Shown piece by piece: positions 9,472 to 18,335 of a stretch of 64,000 nucleotides of DNA (the stretch's first letter is position 1; the number at the start of each line of letters is the position of its first letter). The DNA comes from Actinoplanes regularis (lineage in GTDB: Bacteria; Actinomycetota; Actinomycetes; Mycobacteriales; Micromonosporaceae). The translations under genes and the position numbers were made by a program. Location of the stretch: NCBI RefSeq assembly GCF_900188005.1, contig NZ_FZNR01000031.1, positions 33,015 through 97,014 on the forward strand, written 5' to 3'. The notes beneath the pieces were generated by a model. It saw nothing but the letters and a program-made list of their open reading frames with translations. It was not told the origin of the DNA and searched no databases.

Positions 9472-10596
9472 CTATGGATGCTGGTTGTGGACTTTGAGAG
9501 CGAATGCCAGTCGGTGAGTCGCCTCGCGGGCGGCGCTCACGAGTTCTCGTTGCGCGGACCCGGGAAAGGCGTCGAAGCCGAGTCCGGACTCCGCAGCCAA
9601 CTCGTTGAGCTGCTTGGCCTGCTGGTCCGTGAGACCGCTGGCTGCTGAAGAATGTTTCGCGACGTCGCGAGCGGCGTAGCCGTCAGCGGAGGCGACCGCT
9701 TCGTCAGCGACCAGACCCAGGATGTCGATACCCTTCTCGGGTTCGAGTGCGGTGGCCAGGGTGGCGATGGTGAGCCCAAACTGCGCCCGATAGGAGGGAC
9801 GCCCGGTGTTTGGCGTTGCCCGGTAGCGGGCCGCGGCGGTGTCCAGGTGTTGCGCCGCGGTGCCTGCGTGTAGGTCCGCTATGACGGCGTGGAGACATGG
9901 AATGACGTCGCGTTCCCACGGCTCGGTCGGTGTGCTGCGGCTCAAGAGCTCGCGGCCTTGATCCCGGTCGCCGTCGATGATGTGGGCGATGATCGCGGCC
10001 TGCCGGCCTTCGAGCAGATGGTCGCCGACACCGTTGTGGCGCCGAGCGTGGTCTGCAGCCTGGGTCCAACGGTCCCCGAGCGCCAGGGCACGGACGCCGT
10101 CACCGACGAGTTGAAGCCAGATCCAGCGATGGAGCATCTCCTTGTCCCGCCGGTCACCCGTGAGGTCCGCTGTGGGCAGGGTGCGAGTGTCGACAACAAG
10201 GTTCCGGTTGCCGGTGATCGCCCGGTGCATGGCCTCGAGCAGGCGCAGGGCAGGGGAGCCATGGTCCGCGCGGATCTGCTGGCGGGCAAGGTTGTGAACG
10301 GGCTCGAGCAGGTAGCGGGCTTCGAGGTAGGTCAGTTGTCGTCCGATCTGCCGATAGGCGTTGATGTGTTGCCAGCAGAGCTGCCGGGCAAGGTCGGGAT
10401 GGCCGCCGTCGCTGGCGATCAGGGCGGCTTTGTTCAGGGCGTGAGCGGCGTCGTGCATTCCGCCTTCGGCTTTCTCCGCCGCGGCTTGTACTGCGTCGGT
10501 GACGACCTTGATGCGTTCGGGCAGGCTGGGGCAGGCGGGGCGGGGCCGACCGATCAGTGGGAAGTGCCGAAGGGCGGCTCGGGCGCTCGGGTGCAT
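9472..10596 (-). CDS. Helical-repeat (TPR-like) protein of the lanthipeptide cluster
   Basis: A 374-residue soluble protein made of repeated helical pairs (AAHALNKAALIASDGGHPDLARQL and similar stretches). No catalytic motif is visible. It begins 2 bp after the stop of the elimination-domain gene, so it is co-transcribed with LanB and LanC. The function is unknown; TPR-like proteins commonly act as scaffolds or regulators, and here it could hold the modification enzymes or the precursor. That is inference from context only. Confidence 0.7.
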   Translation of the reverse strand: MHPSARAALRHFPLIGRPRPACPSLPERIKVVTDAVQAAAEKAEGGMHDAAHALNKAALIASDGGHPDLARQLCWQHINAYRQIGRQLTYLEARYLLEPVHNLARQQIRADHGSPALRLLEAMHRAITGNRNLVVDTRTLPTADLTGDRRDKEMLHRWIWLQLVGDGVRALALGDRWTQAADHARRHNGVGDHLLEGRQAAIIAHIIDGDRDQGRELLSRSTPTEPWERDVIPCLHAVIADLHAGTAAQHLDTAAARYRATPNTGRPSYRAQFGLTIATLATALEPEKGIDILGLVADEAVASADGYAARDVAKHSSAASGLTDQQAKQLNELAAESGLGFDAFPGSAQRELVSAAREATHRLAFALKVHNQHP

Positions 10597-10598
10597 GG

Positions 10599-11540
10599 TC
10601 AGCTCCGGGGGAGGATGGCGGCCTTTGCCGCCTGCGCGAGGATGCTTTGGGCTGCTGCGGACAGACCCAGTCGGTTCCAGTGGAAGATCACGATCTGGGC
10701 GAGCACGGCTCGCAGCCCTCGATCGAGGCGGTTGGTCGCGGCTGCGTCATACAGTTTCTGGCCGGCTTGGGCGAAGGCGGCGATCCAAGGCTCTGCGTAC
10801 GCGGCTGTCGCCGCGTCGGTGAACGGTGCCCCGTTGGTGACGGAAACGGTCAAGAGCGGCTTCATCGTCATGGCGAGCGCGTCGATGCGGTCGGCGTCGG
10901 CCGGAATGGGTCGCATCTGAGCGACCCGGGCGAAGACGTCTGCGGCTTCGAACCAATCCAGGCCGGCATGCTGCTGGAGAGCGCGGACGAGCAGGAGAGA
11001 CAGCTCCCGGCGGCCGAGGTCCGGAGAGTCTCGGAGGAACATGGCAAGTGCGCAGTGGCTGTCGGCGCAGAACAGGTCGTGGACGATGTCCATGCCGGTC
11101 GGTCCGCCGAATGCGGCTGCCTCGGGCTCGTAGATGCCGGGCCGCCATTCGGCGATGGCGCCTGACGTGGCCAGTTCGTCGAAAAGGCTGGTTGCAGCGG
11201 TGTGATTGCTGGTGTGTACGCGAATTCGCCAACACGGATGTTTCCGGAGGAACCACCATGTCATCTGCCCTTGGACCAGTTCGTCGAGGCGTGGGGTGAT
11301 GTGCGTGGCGAAGACACGTTCGGCCGTGGTCCAGTCGAGGGGGGTGACGTGGGCCTGGAACCAGGCATGTTCCTGGCGGCGGTGCAGGGCCACCCTCCCG
11401 GCTTCGCGGTAGATGTCGACCGCCTCGGCGAGATCTGCTGGCACAGGGCTGGTGTCGGCCTTGCCGCTGATCAGTTCCTCGACGCGGTCGGCCAGCGCCT
11501 TGGTGTCGGGGTTCAGGCGATGAGCAGGCATGCGTCCCAC
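10599..11540 (-). CDS. Stand-alone thiopeptide-type / SpaB_C-like elimination-domain protein
   Basis: A 313-residue protein whose central part (WFQAHVTPLDWTTAERVFA...WWFLRKHPCWRIRVHT) resembles the C-terminal glutamate-elimination domain of lantibiotic dehydratases (SpaB_C; thiopeptide-type bacteriocin biosynthesis domain). That domain removes glutamate from glutamylated Ser/Thr to give Dha/Dhb. The neighbouring LanB is full length and seems to have its own elimination domain, so this is an extra copy. It overlaps the end of lanC by 28 bp; an alternative Met three residues in is possible. The role could be a second elimination activity or a non-catalytic helper. Confidence 0.75.
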   Translation of the reverse strand: MGRMPAHRLNPDTKALADRVEELISGKADTSPVPADLAEAVDIYREAGRVALHRRQEHAWFQAHVTPLDWTTAERVFATHITPRLDELVQGQMTWWFLRKHPCWRIRVHTSNHTAATSLFDELATSGAIAEWRPGIYEPEAAAFGGPTGMDIVHDLFCADSHCALAMFLRDSPDLGRRELSLLLVRALQQHAGLDWFEAADVFARVAQMRPIPADADRIDALAMTMKPLLTVSVTNGAPFTDAATAAYAEPWIAAFAQAGQKLYDAAATNRLDRGLRAVLAQIVIFHWNRLGLSAAAQSILAQAAKAAILPRS

Positions 11541-12661
11541 CTCGTTCGGGGCGGCTGACCGGCCCGGATGGTTTCGGTGACCAAGGCGACGCCCGCGTTG
11601 CCGGTCAGAAAGGCGTTACTGCCGTACGGTGCGGCCGCGGTGAGCCGTGTGGCGAGTGCAGGTAGCCGCTGGACGATGGCCGGATCGTGGGCGACGGCGG
11701 CGGCGCGTTGCGCGGTCTGATAGAGGCCTGCGTATCCGTGGCAGATGCCAGCATCGGTGAGCCGGTCGAGTTGCGGATCGGTGAGGCAAGCGGCGATGGC
11801 CTGCTCGGCAATGTCCTGGCGGATGCGGTCCCCGGTGGCGAGAGCGGCGAGTTGCAGTGCACGGGCGATCCCGGCGGCGCCGTAGCACCAAGATGGTCGG
11901 TTGGGGCCGGGACCGGGGCGGCTGGTGCGGACCTGTTCGCGGGTGAGCCATTGGGGCCACCAGGTTCCGGTCGGAGCCTCCTGCCGCCATTGGTCGAACC
12001 ACGCGCAGAGGTAGCCGATTGCGTCAGTCTGGCCGTCGACCCGGATATCACGGAGGCTGGCATGGGCGAGCAGGGCGAGCAGCCCGGCTGCGCCGTGGGC
12101 CATGCCGTTGTTCGCATGGCCGCCCGGGGTGGGCAGGAGGGGATCGGGGTGATGGTCCACCCACCAACCAGGCACGGTCATTCCGTCAATGCGACGCGGC
12201 TCGGTGAGCGAAACGACATACCGCAGGATCTGGGCCATCTCATCGGTGGCAGGTTGGTGCAGCAACAGGGCGCCGAGGCCGGTCAGCCCGGTGAACAGGT
12301 CATATTCACTGAAAATGGATGCTGCGCCGGTCCGCTGCCGCTCGTGTGCGATGCCGAGCCGGGCTCGGGCGAGTTGCCGTACGCGCTGATCGAGAGTCTG
12401 TTTCTCGGCGGCGTACCGTTGCTGGCCGTCGGCGTCCGTGCGGTGTAGTACGAAGGCGATTGCGGGTGCGCCGTAGTACAGACCGCTGTGCGCACCGGCG
12501 TCGATCGGTACGGCCGTTGCCTTTCGGATGAGGTGCTTGGCGGTGGCCCAGCTGCCGAACCCGGTGGTGGCGCGTTCGATTGCCAACAGCGCCTCGCCTG
12601 CGATACCGGAGGCGAGCGACTGCGCGGCAGCCTGCTCCGCAGTGAGGGTGGTCGTGTTCAT
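11513..12661 (-). CDS. lanC: Lanthionine synthetase C family cyclase
   Basis: A 382-residue LanC-like cyclase. Zinc-site motifs are clear: WCYGAAGIA and ICHGYAGL supply the two Cys and the adjacent His ligands, and GHANNGMAHGAAG is the upstream conserved His-Gly loop of the alpha/alpha toroid. LanC activates Cys thiols and adds them to dehydroalanine or dehydrobutyrine, closing lanthionine rings on the precursor. The start overlaps the LanB stop by 4 bp (ATGA), which couples dehydration and cyclisation enzymes. Length is within the family range. Confidence 0.93.
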   Translation of the reverse strand: MNTTTLTAEQAAAQSLASGIAGEALLAIERATTGFGSWATAKHLIRKATAVPIDAGAHSGLYYGAPAIAFVLHRTDADGQQRYAAEKQTLDQRVRQLARARLGIAHERQRTGAASIFSEYDLFTGLTGLGALLLHQPATDEMAQILRYVVSLTEPRRIDGMTVPGWWVDHHPDPLLPTPGGHANNGMAHGAAGLLALLAHASLRDIRVDGQTDAIGYLCAWFDQWRQEAPTGTWWPQWLTREQVRTSRPGPGPNRPSWCYGAAGIARALQLAALATGDRIRQDIAEQAIAACLTDPQLDRLTDAGICHGYAGLYQTAQRAAAVAHDPAIVQRLPALATRLTAAAPYGSNAFLTGNAGVALVTETIRAGQPPRTRWDACLLIA

Positions 12662-15600
12662 CGGGCGCCTGCCGCCGCGAGGGCGCGCATGGCGGCAACG
12701 CGCGTGAGGTGACCGGTGGTGCGTTCAGTCTCCGGATCGATGCCAACCGCACGGATGTGATGCTCGTGCAGGAGAGTGCGCAGAACGCCGGCTGGATCGC
12801 GCTGAGGTAGAAGGTGATCGTGATAGCTATGTAGGGCGGTGTCCCGGGCCTGCCAGGCGGCGGCGACGTCGTTGCCGACGTCGAGGGCTCTCAGGTAGAA
12901 GTAGTCGTCGCTGGGGTCGGCGAGCTGCCGCGTGGTCTCGCTGAGCTTCCGATCGACTGGCGCGGTTTGGCGGTCGAGGCATTGGAGAAGGCGTTTCAGC
13001 CCAGTGATCGGGTCCGGGCCGAAGCTTGCCGCGAGCTGGGCCATCGACGTGGCGGCGAGTGCCTGGGCGGGCAGGCCGGTCTGCTGGGCCATGCGTAATT
13101 GGGTGATCGCCGCGGTGGTATCGGCGAAGAATACTTGCTCGGCCGCGTCCAGTGCCGCGCCGTATCCGTAACGGCCGGGATGCTCGTAATAGCTGGTGAG
13201 GGTGAGATCCGCGGGTAGGCCGTGGGTCTGTAGGTCTGTGGCTGATGCGGCCAGGCGCGCCGCGACTTCGCCGTAGGCGCAGGCGTCCTTCAGCCGGATC
13301 AGGAGGGCGAGATGCTGCTTGGCTTCCGGGCGACTCAGGTCCCGGTGCCGGCGGACCCACCAACGGACGATGCCGACGTCTGAAAGATCCTCGACAAGGG
13401 CAGGCAGTTGAGAGACGAGGAGTTCGTCGAAGCGGGCTGGGTTGCCGGCGAGGCGGGCGTGTACGAGGGCGGAGTCACCGGGTCGGAGGACTTCGCCGGG
13501 CGGGTCCGTGTGCGGCAGAGCACGAGGTGACGGCGCTTCCAGAGCCATCGGGATGACGAACTCAGCGGCACGGCGAATCCAACGGTTCCCGTCGGCGGGA
13601 CCGTCTTCACGTACCTCCAGTTGGCCGGCCCGTTCCAGTCGCATCCGCAGCATTCGCCGATCTGCTGGAGATTCAAGATCGAGAGGAAGGCGTAGATCGT
13701 TCTGGCAGGCGATGACCTGGGCTGGCACGCGCCATCGTTGCCTCCACCGTTGCAACGCCGTCTCCCAGGCACCTTCGTCAGGGAAGTTGTCGGCGGCAGA
13801 GGGTTCGAGATCGGTGGCGTGTAACAGCCAGCGGGCCGGAGACAGCACGGTACGCCCGTACCGGATTCGCGGTGTGTAAGGCAGCTTGCGTGCCGCCGCA
13901 CCGAGGTCGAACGGCCCGAACACGGCGCTGCGGGCCTCAGCGACCTCGGCGATGAACCGGGCCAGCGGCGGTGTCTGAGCCCGAAGGTCCAGCGCATGCG
14001 GAAGATACGGGGCCACTCGTTGTCCAGTGGAGCGACGTATTAGGTAGAGCTGGTCAGCGTCTGCCGTAACCGCGAGGTCGTCAACGTCGATTGTGTCGCC
14101 GTGCGGGTGTTCGGACAGCGCCACGACGGTGGGCACCAGGCGGCCGACTCGCACCACGTTCTGGTTGTGGACACGCCGGGGCGGAAACGACACCTGGACG
14201 GCGATCACATCGTCTTTGCCGTCCGTGGCCGTGGTGTAGGAGCGGGTGAGCTCCTCTCTGTGGGCGGGAGGCAGCAGGTAGGCGAACCGTCCGGCCATGC
14301 TCGTCGGGGTGCGTGGCGCACCGATGATCCGTAGCTCGAAGTCACCGCGGTCCAGCGCTTCGGTAGAGGCAGCATGCACGGTGACGCCCAGCTCGACACG
14401 CGCCGGTGGCACTGCCGTTGAGGGGTCGCCGACGGTGAGCTTTCTGATGTCGGCGTCCGTCAGCACGATCTGCTCATCTCCATCGAGCAATGCCTCCTGA
14501 ATGAGCCGCATGAGGTGGACATCGCGCTCGGTGACGATCCGCCAGGTCGGACGTTCATCGGGAGTGCCGAGGTAGCCATGCGGGTAGCCCAGCCCGGAGT
14601 CCGCGACGAGGTCGCGGACCGGGACCAGGGCGCCGGGGCCGTACCGATTGCGGAATCGAACGTGATAGTCCACCCACGCCTGCGAACCGAACGGCTGCGT
14701 GCTGAGCCTCAGTAGCAGACCAGCGGCTTGACTGGCCTCGTGGATGACATGCCGGGGAAGGCTCACGGCGGCATCAAGTCGGACATCGACTGCGAGCGGA
14801 TGGCGGACGGGCGGCGCGAGGCCGATCATGACTTCGGCGGCCACGGATCGAAGGTCTGCGGCGACGTCCCGCTCAGTGGAGGCGTTGTGCCGGGCAAGCA
14901 CAGCATGGACACGCTGAAGTCCAGCGGCTATCTCTGCGACCTCCGGCAGGTCGTCGGCGTTCACCGCGAGCAGTACGGCGTTTACGTGCGCAAGTCCGGA
15001 CGAGGCGGTCATCGGCGGCCGGAGGTCAGTGAGAAGAATGTTCCCGTCGATCAGGCCGTGCAGCAGCGCGTCGACCCTGCGGCCATCAGCACGTAGAAGG
15101 TCGCGCAGCGCAGCAGCAAGGTGGGCAAAGGGGATCGGACGGGCCGCGTGCGTGAGTGCTGCTTGAACGATTCTCGTGTAGCGGGTCGACGTTTCCCGAA
15201 GTGGAACGGGTTTGCTCTGGCCCGGCCGCGGCCGGCAGGCGACATAGGCCCGGTCGCCGCGGACCACAACGTCGTTGTTTGCTACCACTGAGAGACGACG
15301 CCTCAGGTCGTGATGCTGTTCAAGGCTCTCCAAGACCCGGGTAAGCCATTCGCCGTCGGCACGTACAACTACATCGTGCTGGTCGCCGAACCGTGCTTGA
15401 GCAGGACCAACAGCAGCGGTGGCTACCCCCGCGAATAGACCGAAAGGCGTGGCCCTCCGCTGCCACCGCACCAGGTACGACATCGTGGCGGAGGCGGCCC
15501 GGTGAATGTCGCGCGAGTTCGAGTCGGGGGTGTGTAGCAGCTGGTGGGTGCGAGCGGCGAGGTCCGGATTGGCCAGTGTGATCGCTTCGGCCACACGGGG

Positions 15601-15750
15601 GTCGGCCCAGGCGCCCGCCAGCCAGGCTCGCGCCCGGTTCACGTTCGCTGCAAGGTCCAGGGGCACCGTGGCGCCTTGGCTGGGTGGATATGTGGTTGCC
15701 CGCACCAGGACCGGACCAGCAGGGGCGTAGCGGTGGTGAACGGCTGGCAT
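12658..15750 (-). CDS. lanB: Lantibiotic dehydratase (LanB), FxLD-type class I
   Basis: A 1030-residue dehydratase. The start is set at the Met of MPAVHHRYAPAGPVLVRAT, which has GGAGG seven bases upstream; the open frame extends 55 codons further without a ribosome site. The N-terminal three quarters match the glutamylation domain (ATTYPPSQ..., SATMSYLVRWQRRATPFGLFAGVATA, a hallmark of LanB N-termini). It uses glutamyl-tRNA to glutamylate Ser/Thr of the precursor. The last 270 residues (LVHARLAGNPARFDELL...YYEHPGRYGYG) look like the elimination domain. It lies between the precursor gene (89 bp upstream) and lanC. Confidence 0.93.
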   Translation of the reverse strand: MPAVHHRYAPAGPVLVRATTYPPSQGATVPLDLAANVNRARAWLAGAWADPRVAEAITLANPDLAARTHQLLHTPDSNSRDIHRAASATMSYLVRWQRRATPFGLFAGVATAAVGPAQARFGDQHDVVVRADGEWLTRVLESLEQHHDLRRRLSVVANNDVVVRGDRAYVACRPRPGQSKPVPLRETSTRYTRIVQAALTHAARPIPFAHLAAALRDLLRADGRRVDALLHGLIDGNILLTDLRPPMTASSGLAHVNAVLLAVNADDLPEVAEIAAGLQRVHAVLARHNASTERDVAADLRSVAAEVMIGLAPPVRHPLAVDVRLDAAVSLPRHVIHEASQAAGLLLRLSTQPFGSQAWVDYHVRFRNRYGPGALVPVRDLVADSGLGYPHGYLGTPDERPTWRIVTERDVHLMRLIQEALLDGDEQIVLTDADIRKLTVGDPSTAVPPARVELGVTVHAASTEALDRGDFELRIIGAPRTPTSMAGRFAYLLPPAHREELTRSYTTATDGKDDVIAVQVSFPPRRVHNQNVVRVGRLVPTVVALSEHPHGDTIDVDDLAVTADADQLYLIRRSTGQRVAPYLPHALDLRAQTPPLARFIAEVAEARSAVFGPFDLGAAARKLPYTPRIRYGRTVLSPARWLLHATDLEPSAADNFPDEGAWETALQRWRQRWRVPAQVIACQNDLRLPLDLESPADRRMLRMRLERAGQLEVREDGPADGNRWIRRAAEFVIPMALEAPSPRALPHTDPPGEVLRPGDSALVHARLAGNPARFDELLVSQLPALVEDLSDVGIVRWWVRRHRDLSRPEAKQHLALLIRLKDACAYGEVAARLAASATDLQTHGLPADLTLTSYYEHPGRYGYGAALDAAEQVFFADTTAAITQLRMAQQTGLPAQALAATSMAQLAASFGPDPITGLKRLLQCLDRQTAPVDRKLSETTRQLADPSDDYFYLRALDVGNDVAAAWQARDTALHSYHDHLLPQRDPAGVLRTLLHEHHIRAVGIDPETERTTGHLTRVAAMRALAAAGAR

Positions 15751-15839
15751 ACCGCACCTCCGTAGGCGAGGGAAATTGAGGTGGGCTGCCGGAGCCCACA
15801 GCGAATGGGAGCTCCGGCAGCAGGAGTTGATCGGCTTGA

Positions 15840-16025
15840 TCAGGCAGGGTCGTACGAGGACGTGTTGCAGGCGCTGGTGTTGCACGTGTCGCCGCAGCCG
15901 TCGTCGGTGTTGCACTGTCCGCGGACCAGCGTGGTCGTCGTCTCGACGATCCGCATGTCCAGTTGGAAGTCCTCGTCCGTGAGAACGTCCGTGGGCGGGG
16001 CGAGGGTCGCAGTGGTCGGTGCCAT
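15840..16025 (-). CDS. FxLD family lanthipeptide precursor
   Basis: A 61-residue precursor. The leader holds the FxLD box as FQLD (residues 20-23, in DEDFQLDMRIVET), which gives the family its name. The C-terminal core is rich in Cys (38, 44, 48, 53) and Thr/Ser (40, 47, 50, 51, 55-57), so several lanthionine rings are possible. An Asp-Gly pair at 42-43 is a good site for isoaspartate or succinimide formation by the adjacent methyltransferase. The start is the third in-frame candidate: AAGGAG sits eight bases before this ATG but only two before the earlier ATG. The gene lies between the methyltransferase and LanB, as expected for this class. Confidence 0.9.
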   Translation of the reverse strand: MAPTTATLAPPTDVLTDEDFQLDMRIVETTTTLVRGQCNTDDGCGDTCNTSACNTSSYDPA

Positions 16026-16093
16026 CGACATCACTCCTTACGGTGAAAAGGGGTTATTCCGCCTGGCCGGTACGGGATTGAGCCGCGCGCTGC

Positions 16094-17380
16094 TCATTCC
16101 TCAACGGGCCAGGAGATCGTGATGACGCCGTGCGTCTTGGCCAGCACGGCGGCGTCGGCCGGCTGTTGGGTTTCGTCGCTGCCGGTAGGCCAGTATGCGA
16201 ACGTCGGCTCGGTATTACGGCCGTCGCGATTCCAGGCTTTGATCTGTTCGACCAGCGTGGCGGCGGCGATCTTGCCGTCGCGCCCGAAGGCGCAGGCGCC
16301 GAACTCGACGCCCTGGTCTTGCATCGCCGGACGGATCACCAGATAGGCGAGCCCGGTGCCGCGGACAGTCGCGAACGGAAACCACCTGCCGTGCTCGTCC
16401 AGCACGCTGCCGTCTTCGGCCCTCAGCCGGCAGAAGCCAGGCATGTACCAGGCGAACCAGACGTACAGGCCCGCCCACGAAGTCGCATTGGGGAACAGAA
16501 CGCCGGACCATGCGACGGTCGGTTCGGTGCGAAGGACGTCGTCGAGGTCGTTCAGCGCCAGCGCTGCTGCGGTGTCGAACTGCAAGGTCACCGTCTTGCC
16601 GGCCGGGTCGACCACGGTGAGCGGAGTATCGCTGTGGCGGCCAATGCCCTGCATGGGAACGAAGCCGGCCACCTCGATCGAGGTACTGACAAGGTGATCA
16701 CCCTCGCGGCGGAAGCCGAAGGTACGGGTGACACCGTTCATGATCAGCGGTACGACCAGCGTGCCGGTCGGGGCCAGTTGCTCTAGCCAGGCCGGCGGGA
16801 TGTCCCATGCACCGACCGTCACGATGATCGCGTCGAACAATTCCTCACCCGGCACGCCGTTCTCGGCGTCCGCGACCAGTACCCGGACCCGGCTGCTGTA
16901 GCCAGTCTCGTCCATGAACTTCGCTGCACGATCGATCACTTCAGGATCGATGTCGACGCTGACCGCTCGGCCCTCGGCGCCGACGATCTCTGCGATCAAC
17001 GCCGCGTTCAATCCTCCCGAGCCGATCTCCAGCACCGTCATTCCGGGCCGTAGTTCGGCCTGCTCCAGCATTCGGGCCTGGATGTAGGCCGCAGAGACCG
17101 AGGAGATCGCAGCCCCATTCTCATCACGCTTGGTGACCACCGACGAGTCGTAGCCGTACGCTGTCTCGAGCGGTGTGCCAGCGGGAAGAAACCGTTCCCG
17201 TGGTACGACCCGAAACGCGGCCTCCACCGCTTGGCTGGTGATCTTTCCCCGGGCGCGAAGCTCCCCCACCAACGCGTCGCGCAACTCTCCCGCCCGCTCC
17301 GCATAGGCAGCCGAGATGGGTTTATCCGCCAATCCCTTGTCAGTCGGGCCGGGCACAGCATCATTGGGAGCCTCAGTCAT
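16094..17380 (-). CDS. FxLD-system methyltransferase (protein L-isoaspartate O-methyltransferase-like)
   Basis: A 428-residue protein. Residues about 30-245 are a PIMT-like fold: AFRVVPRERFLP, AYGYDSSVVTK, SAAYIQARMLEQAELRPGMTVLEIGSGG (SAM motif I), and AIIVTVGAWDIPPAWLEQL. The 180-residue C-terminal extension (YVWFAWYMPGFCRL...) is specific to the enzymes of FxLD clusters (TIGR04364). Relatives methylate an Asp of the modified core so that it rearranges through succinimide to isoaspartate. The ATG is preceded by GAGGAG, and the gene directly precedes the precursor gene, which offers an Asp-Gly site. Confidence 0.92.
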   Translation of the reverse strand: MTEAPNDAVPGPTDKGLADKPISAAYAERAGELRDALVGELRARGKITSQAVEAAFRVVPRERFLPAGTPLETAYGYDSSVVTKRDENGAAISSVSAAYIQARMLEQAELRPGMTVLEIGSGGLNAALIAEIVGAEGRAVSVDIDPEVIDRAAKFMDETGYSSRVRVLVADAENGVPGEELFDAIIVTVGAWDIPPAWLEQLAPTGTLVVPLIMNGVTRTFGFRREGDHLVSTSIEVAGFVPMQGIGRHSDTPLTVVDPAGKTVTLQFDTAAALALNDLDDVLRTEPTVAWSGVLFPNATSWAGLYVWFAWYMPGFCRLRAEDGSVLDEHGRWFPFATVRGTGLAYLVIRPAMQDQGVEFGACAFGRDGKIAAATLVEQIKAWNRDGRNTEPTFAYWPTGSDETQQPADAAVLAKTHGVITISWPVEE

Positions 17381-17422
17381 TACGTCTCCTCAGGATCTCG
17401 GTTCTGTTCTGGACAACAGCGG

Positions 17423-18232
17423 TCACGGTTTGCGCGCGACTGCGCCGTACACCGACACAGGCTTTGGGGGTGATGCGCTGCTCGATTCGGGACGCCATTG
17501 GCTGACCATCTCGGCGCCTGGAGCGATCAGATCCAAGCCGTCAAAGAAGCGCAGGAACTGCTCGCGGCTGCGCCCGGTGAAGTCGCCTGCTCCCGGGAGA
17601 CTCTTGGCGGTGAACACGTCTGCGATGTCGGCGGGAAGGAAGTCGTAGGTGGCGTGTGAGACGACGAGGCAGCTGTCGGCGGGTAGCGCGTTCGTCAGAG
17701 TCTTGACGACGGTGTAGGCCTGTTCGTCATCCGGCACGAAGTGCATGACCGCGACGAGCAGCAGCGCGACAGGCTCGCGTAAGTCGAGGATGTCGACCAA
17801 CTCCTCGGCGTTGAAGATTTCGGCGGGCTCACGCAGATCGGCCTCGATGTAGGCGGTGCGGCCGGCGGGCTGGCTGGTCAGTAGAGCTCGCGCGTGTGCC
17901 AGGACCAGTGGGTCGTTGTCGACGTAGACGATGCGGGAGGTCGGGTTGATCTCCTGGGCCACCTGGTGGGTGTTTTCGGCGGTGGGCAGGCCCGTGCCGA
18001 TGTCGAGGAACTGCCGGATACCGGCTTCTGTGGCGAGGTAGCGCACAGCACGGCGTAGGAACATCCGGTTCTCTACGGCGGCGGTGCGGATGGCGGGATA
18101 GACAGCCTCGATGGCGTCGCCGGACTCGCGGTCGGCGGCGAAGTTGTCCTTGCCGCCGAGCCAGTAGTCGTAGCGGCGTGCGGGATTGGCCACAGTGGTG
18201 TCGAGTCGGGAGTTCAGCTCTTCGGCGGTCAT
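17423..18232 (-). CDS. SAM-dependent methyltransferase, PF04672 family
   Basis: A 269-residue protein with the family signature at the N-terminus (VANPARRYDYWLGGKDNFAAD), SAM motif I as QFLDIGTGLPTAENTHQV, and RIVYVDNDPLVLAHARALL for motif II. This family is abundant in actinomycetes and mostly of unknown substrate. It starts the run of minus-strand genes leading into the lanthipeptide genes, 42 bp before the FxLD methyltransferase, so it may modify the peptide or act elsewhere. A weak ribosome site precedes the ATG. Confidence 0.88.
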   Translation of the reverse strand: MTAEELNSRLDTTVANPARRYDYWLGGKDNFAADRESGDAIEAVYPAIRTAAVENRMFLRRAVRYLATEAGIRQFLDIGTGLPTAENTHQVAQEINPTSRIVYVDNDPLVLAHARALLTSQPAGRTAYIEADLREPAEIFNAEELVDILDLREPVALLLVAVMHFVPDDEQAYTVVKTLTNALPADSCLVVSHATYDFLPADIADVFTAKSLPGAGDFTGRSREQFLRFFDGLDLIAPGAEMVSQWRPESSSASPPKPVSVYGAVARKP

Positions 18233-18335
18233 GGCTCGGGCCTCGTCGTCGGCAGGTCAAGCGCTGTTGGGTGCGGGGCTGTGGGGGTGGCCGGTCCGGC
18301 GCGGGGGCGTGCCGGACCGGCCGACCATGTGGCGG

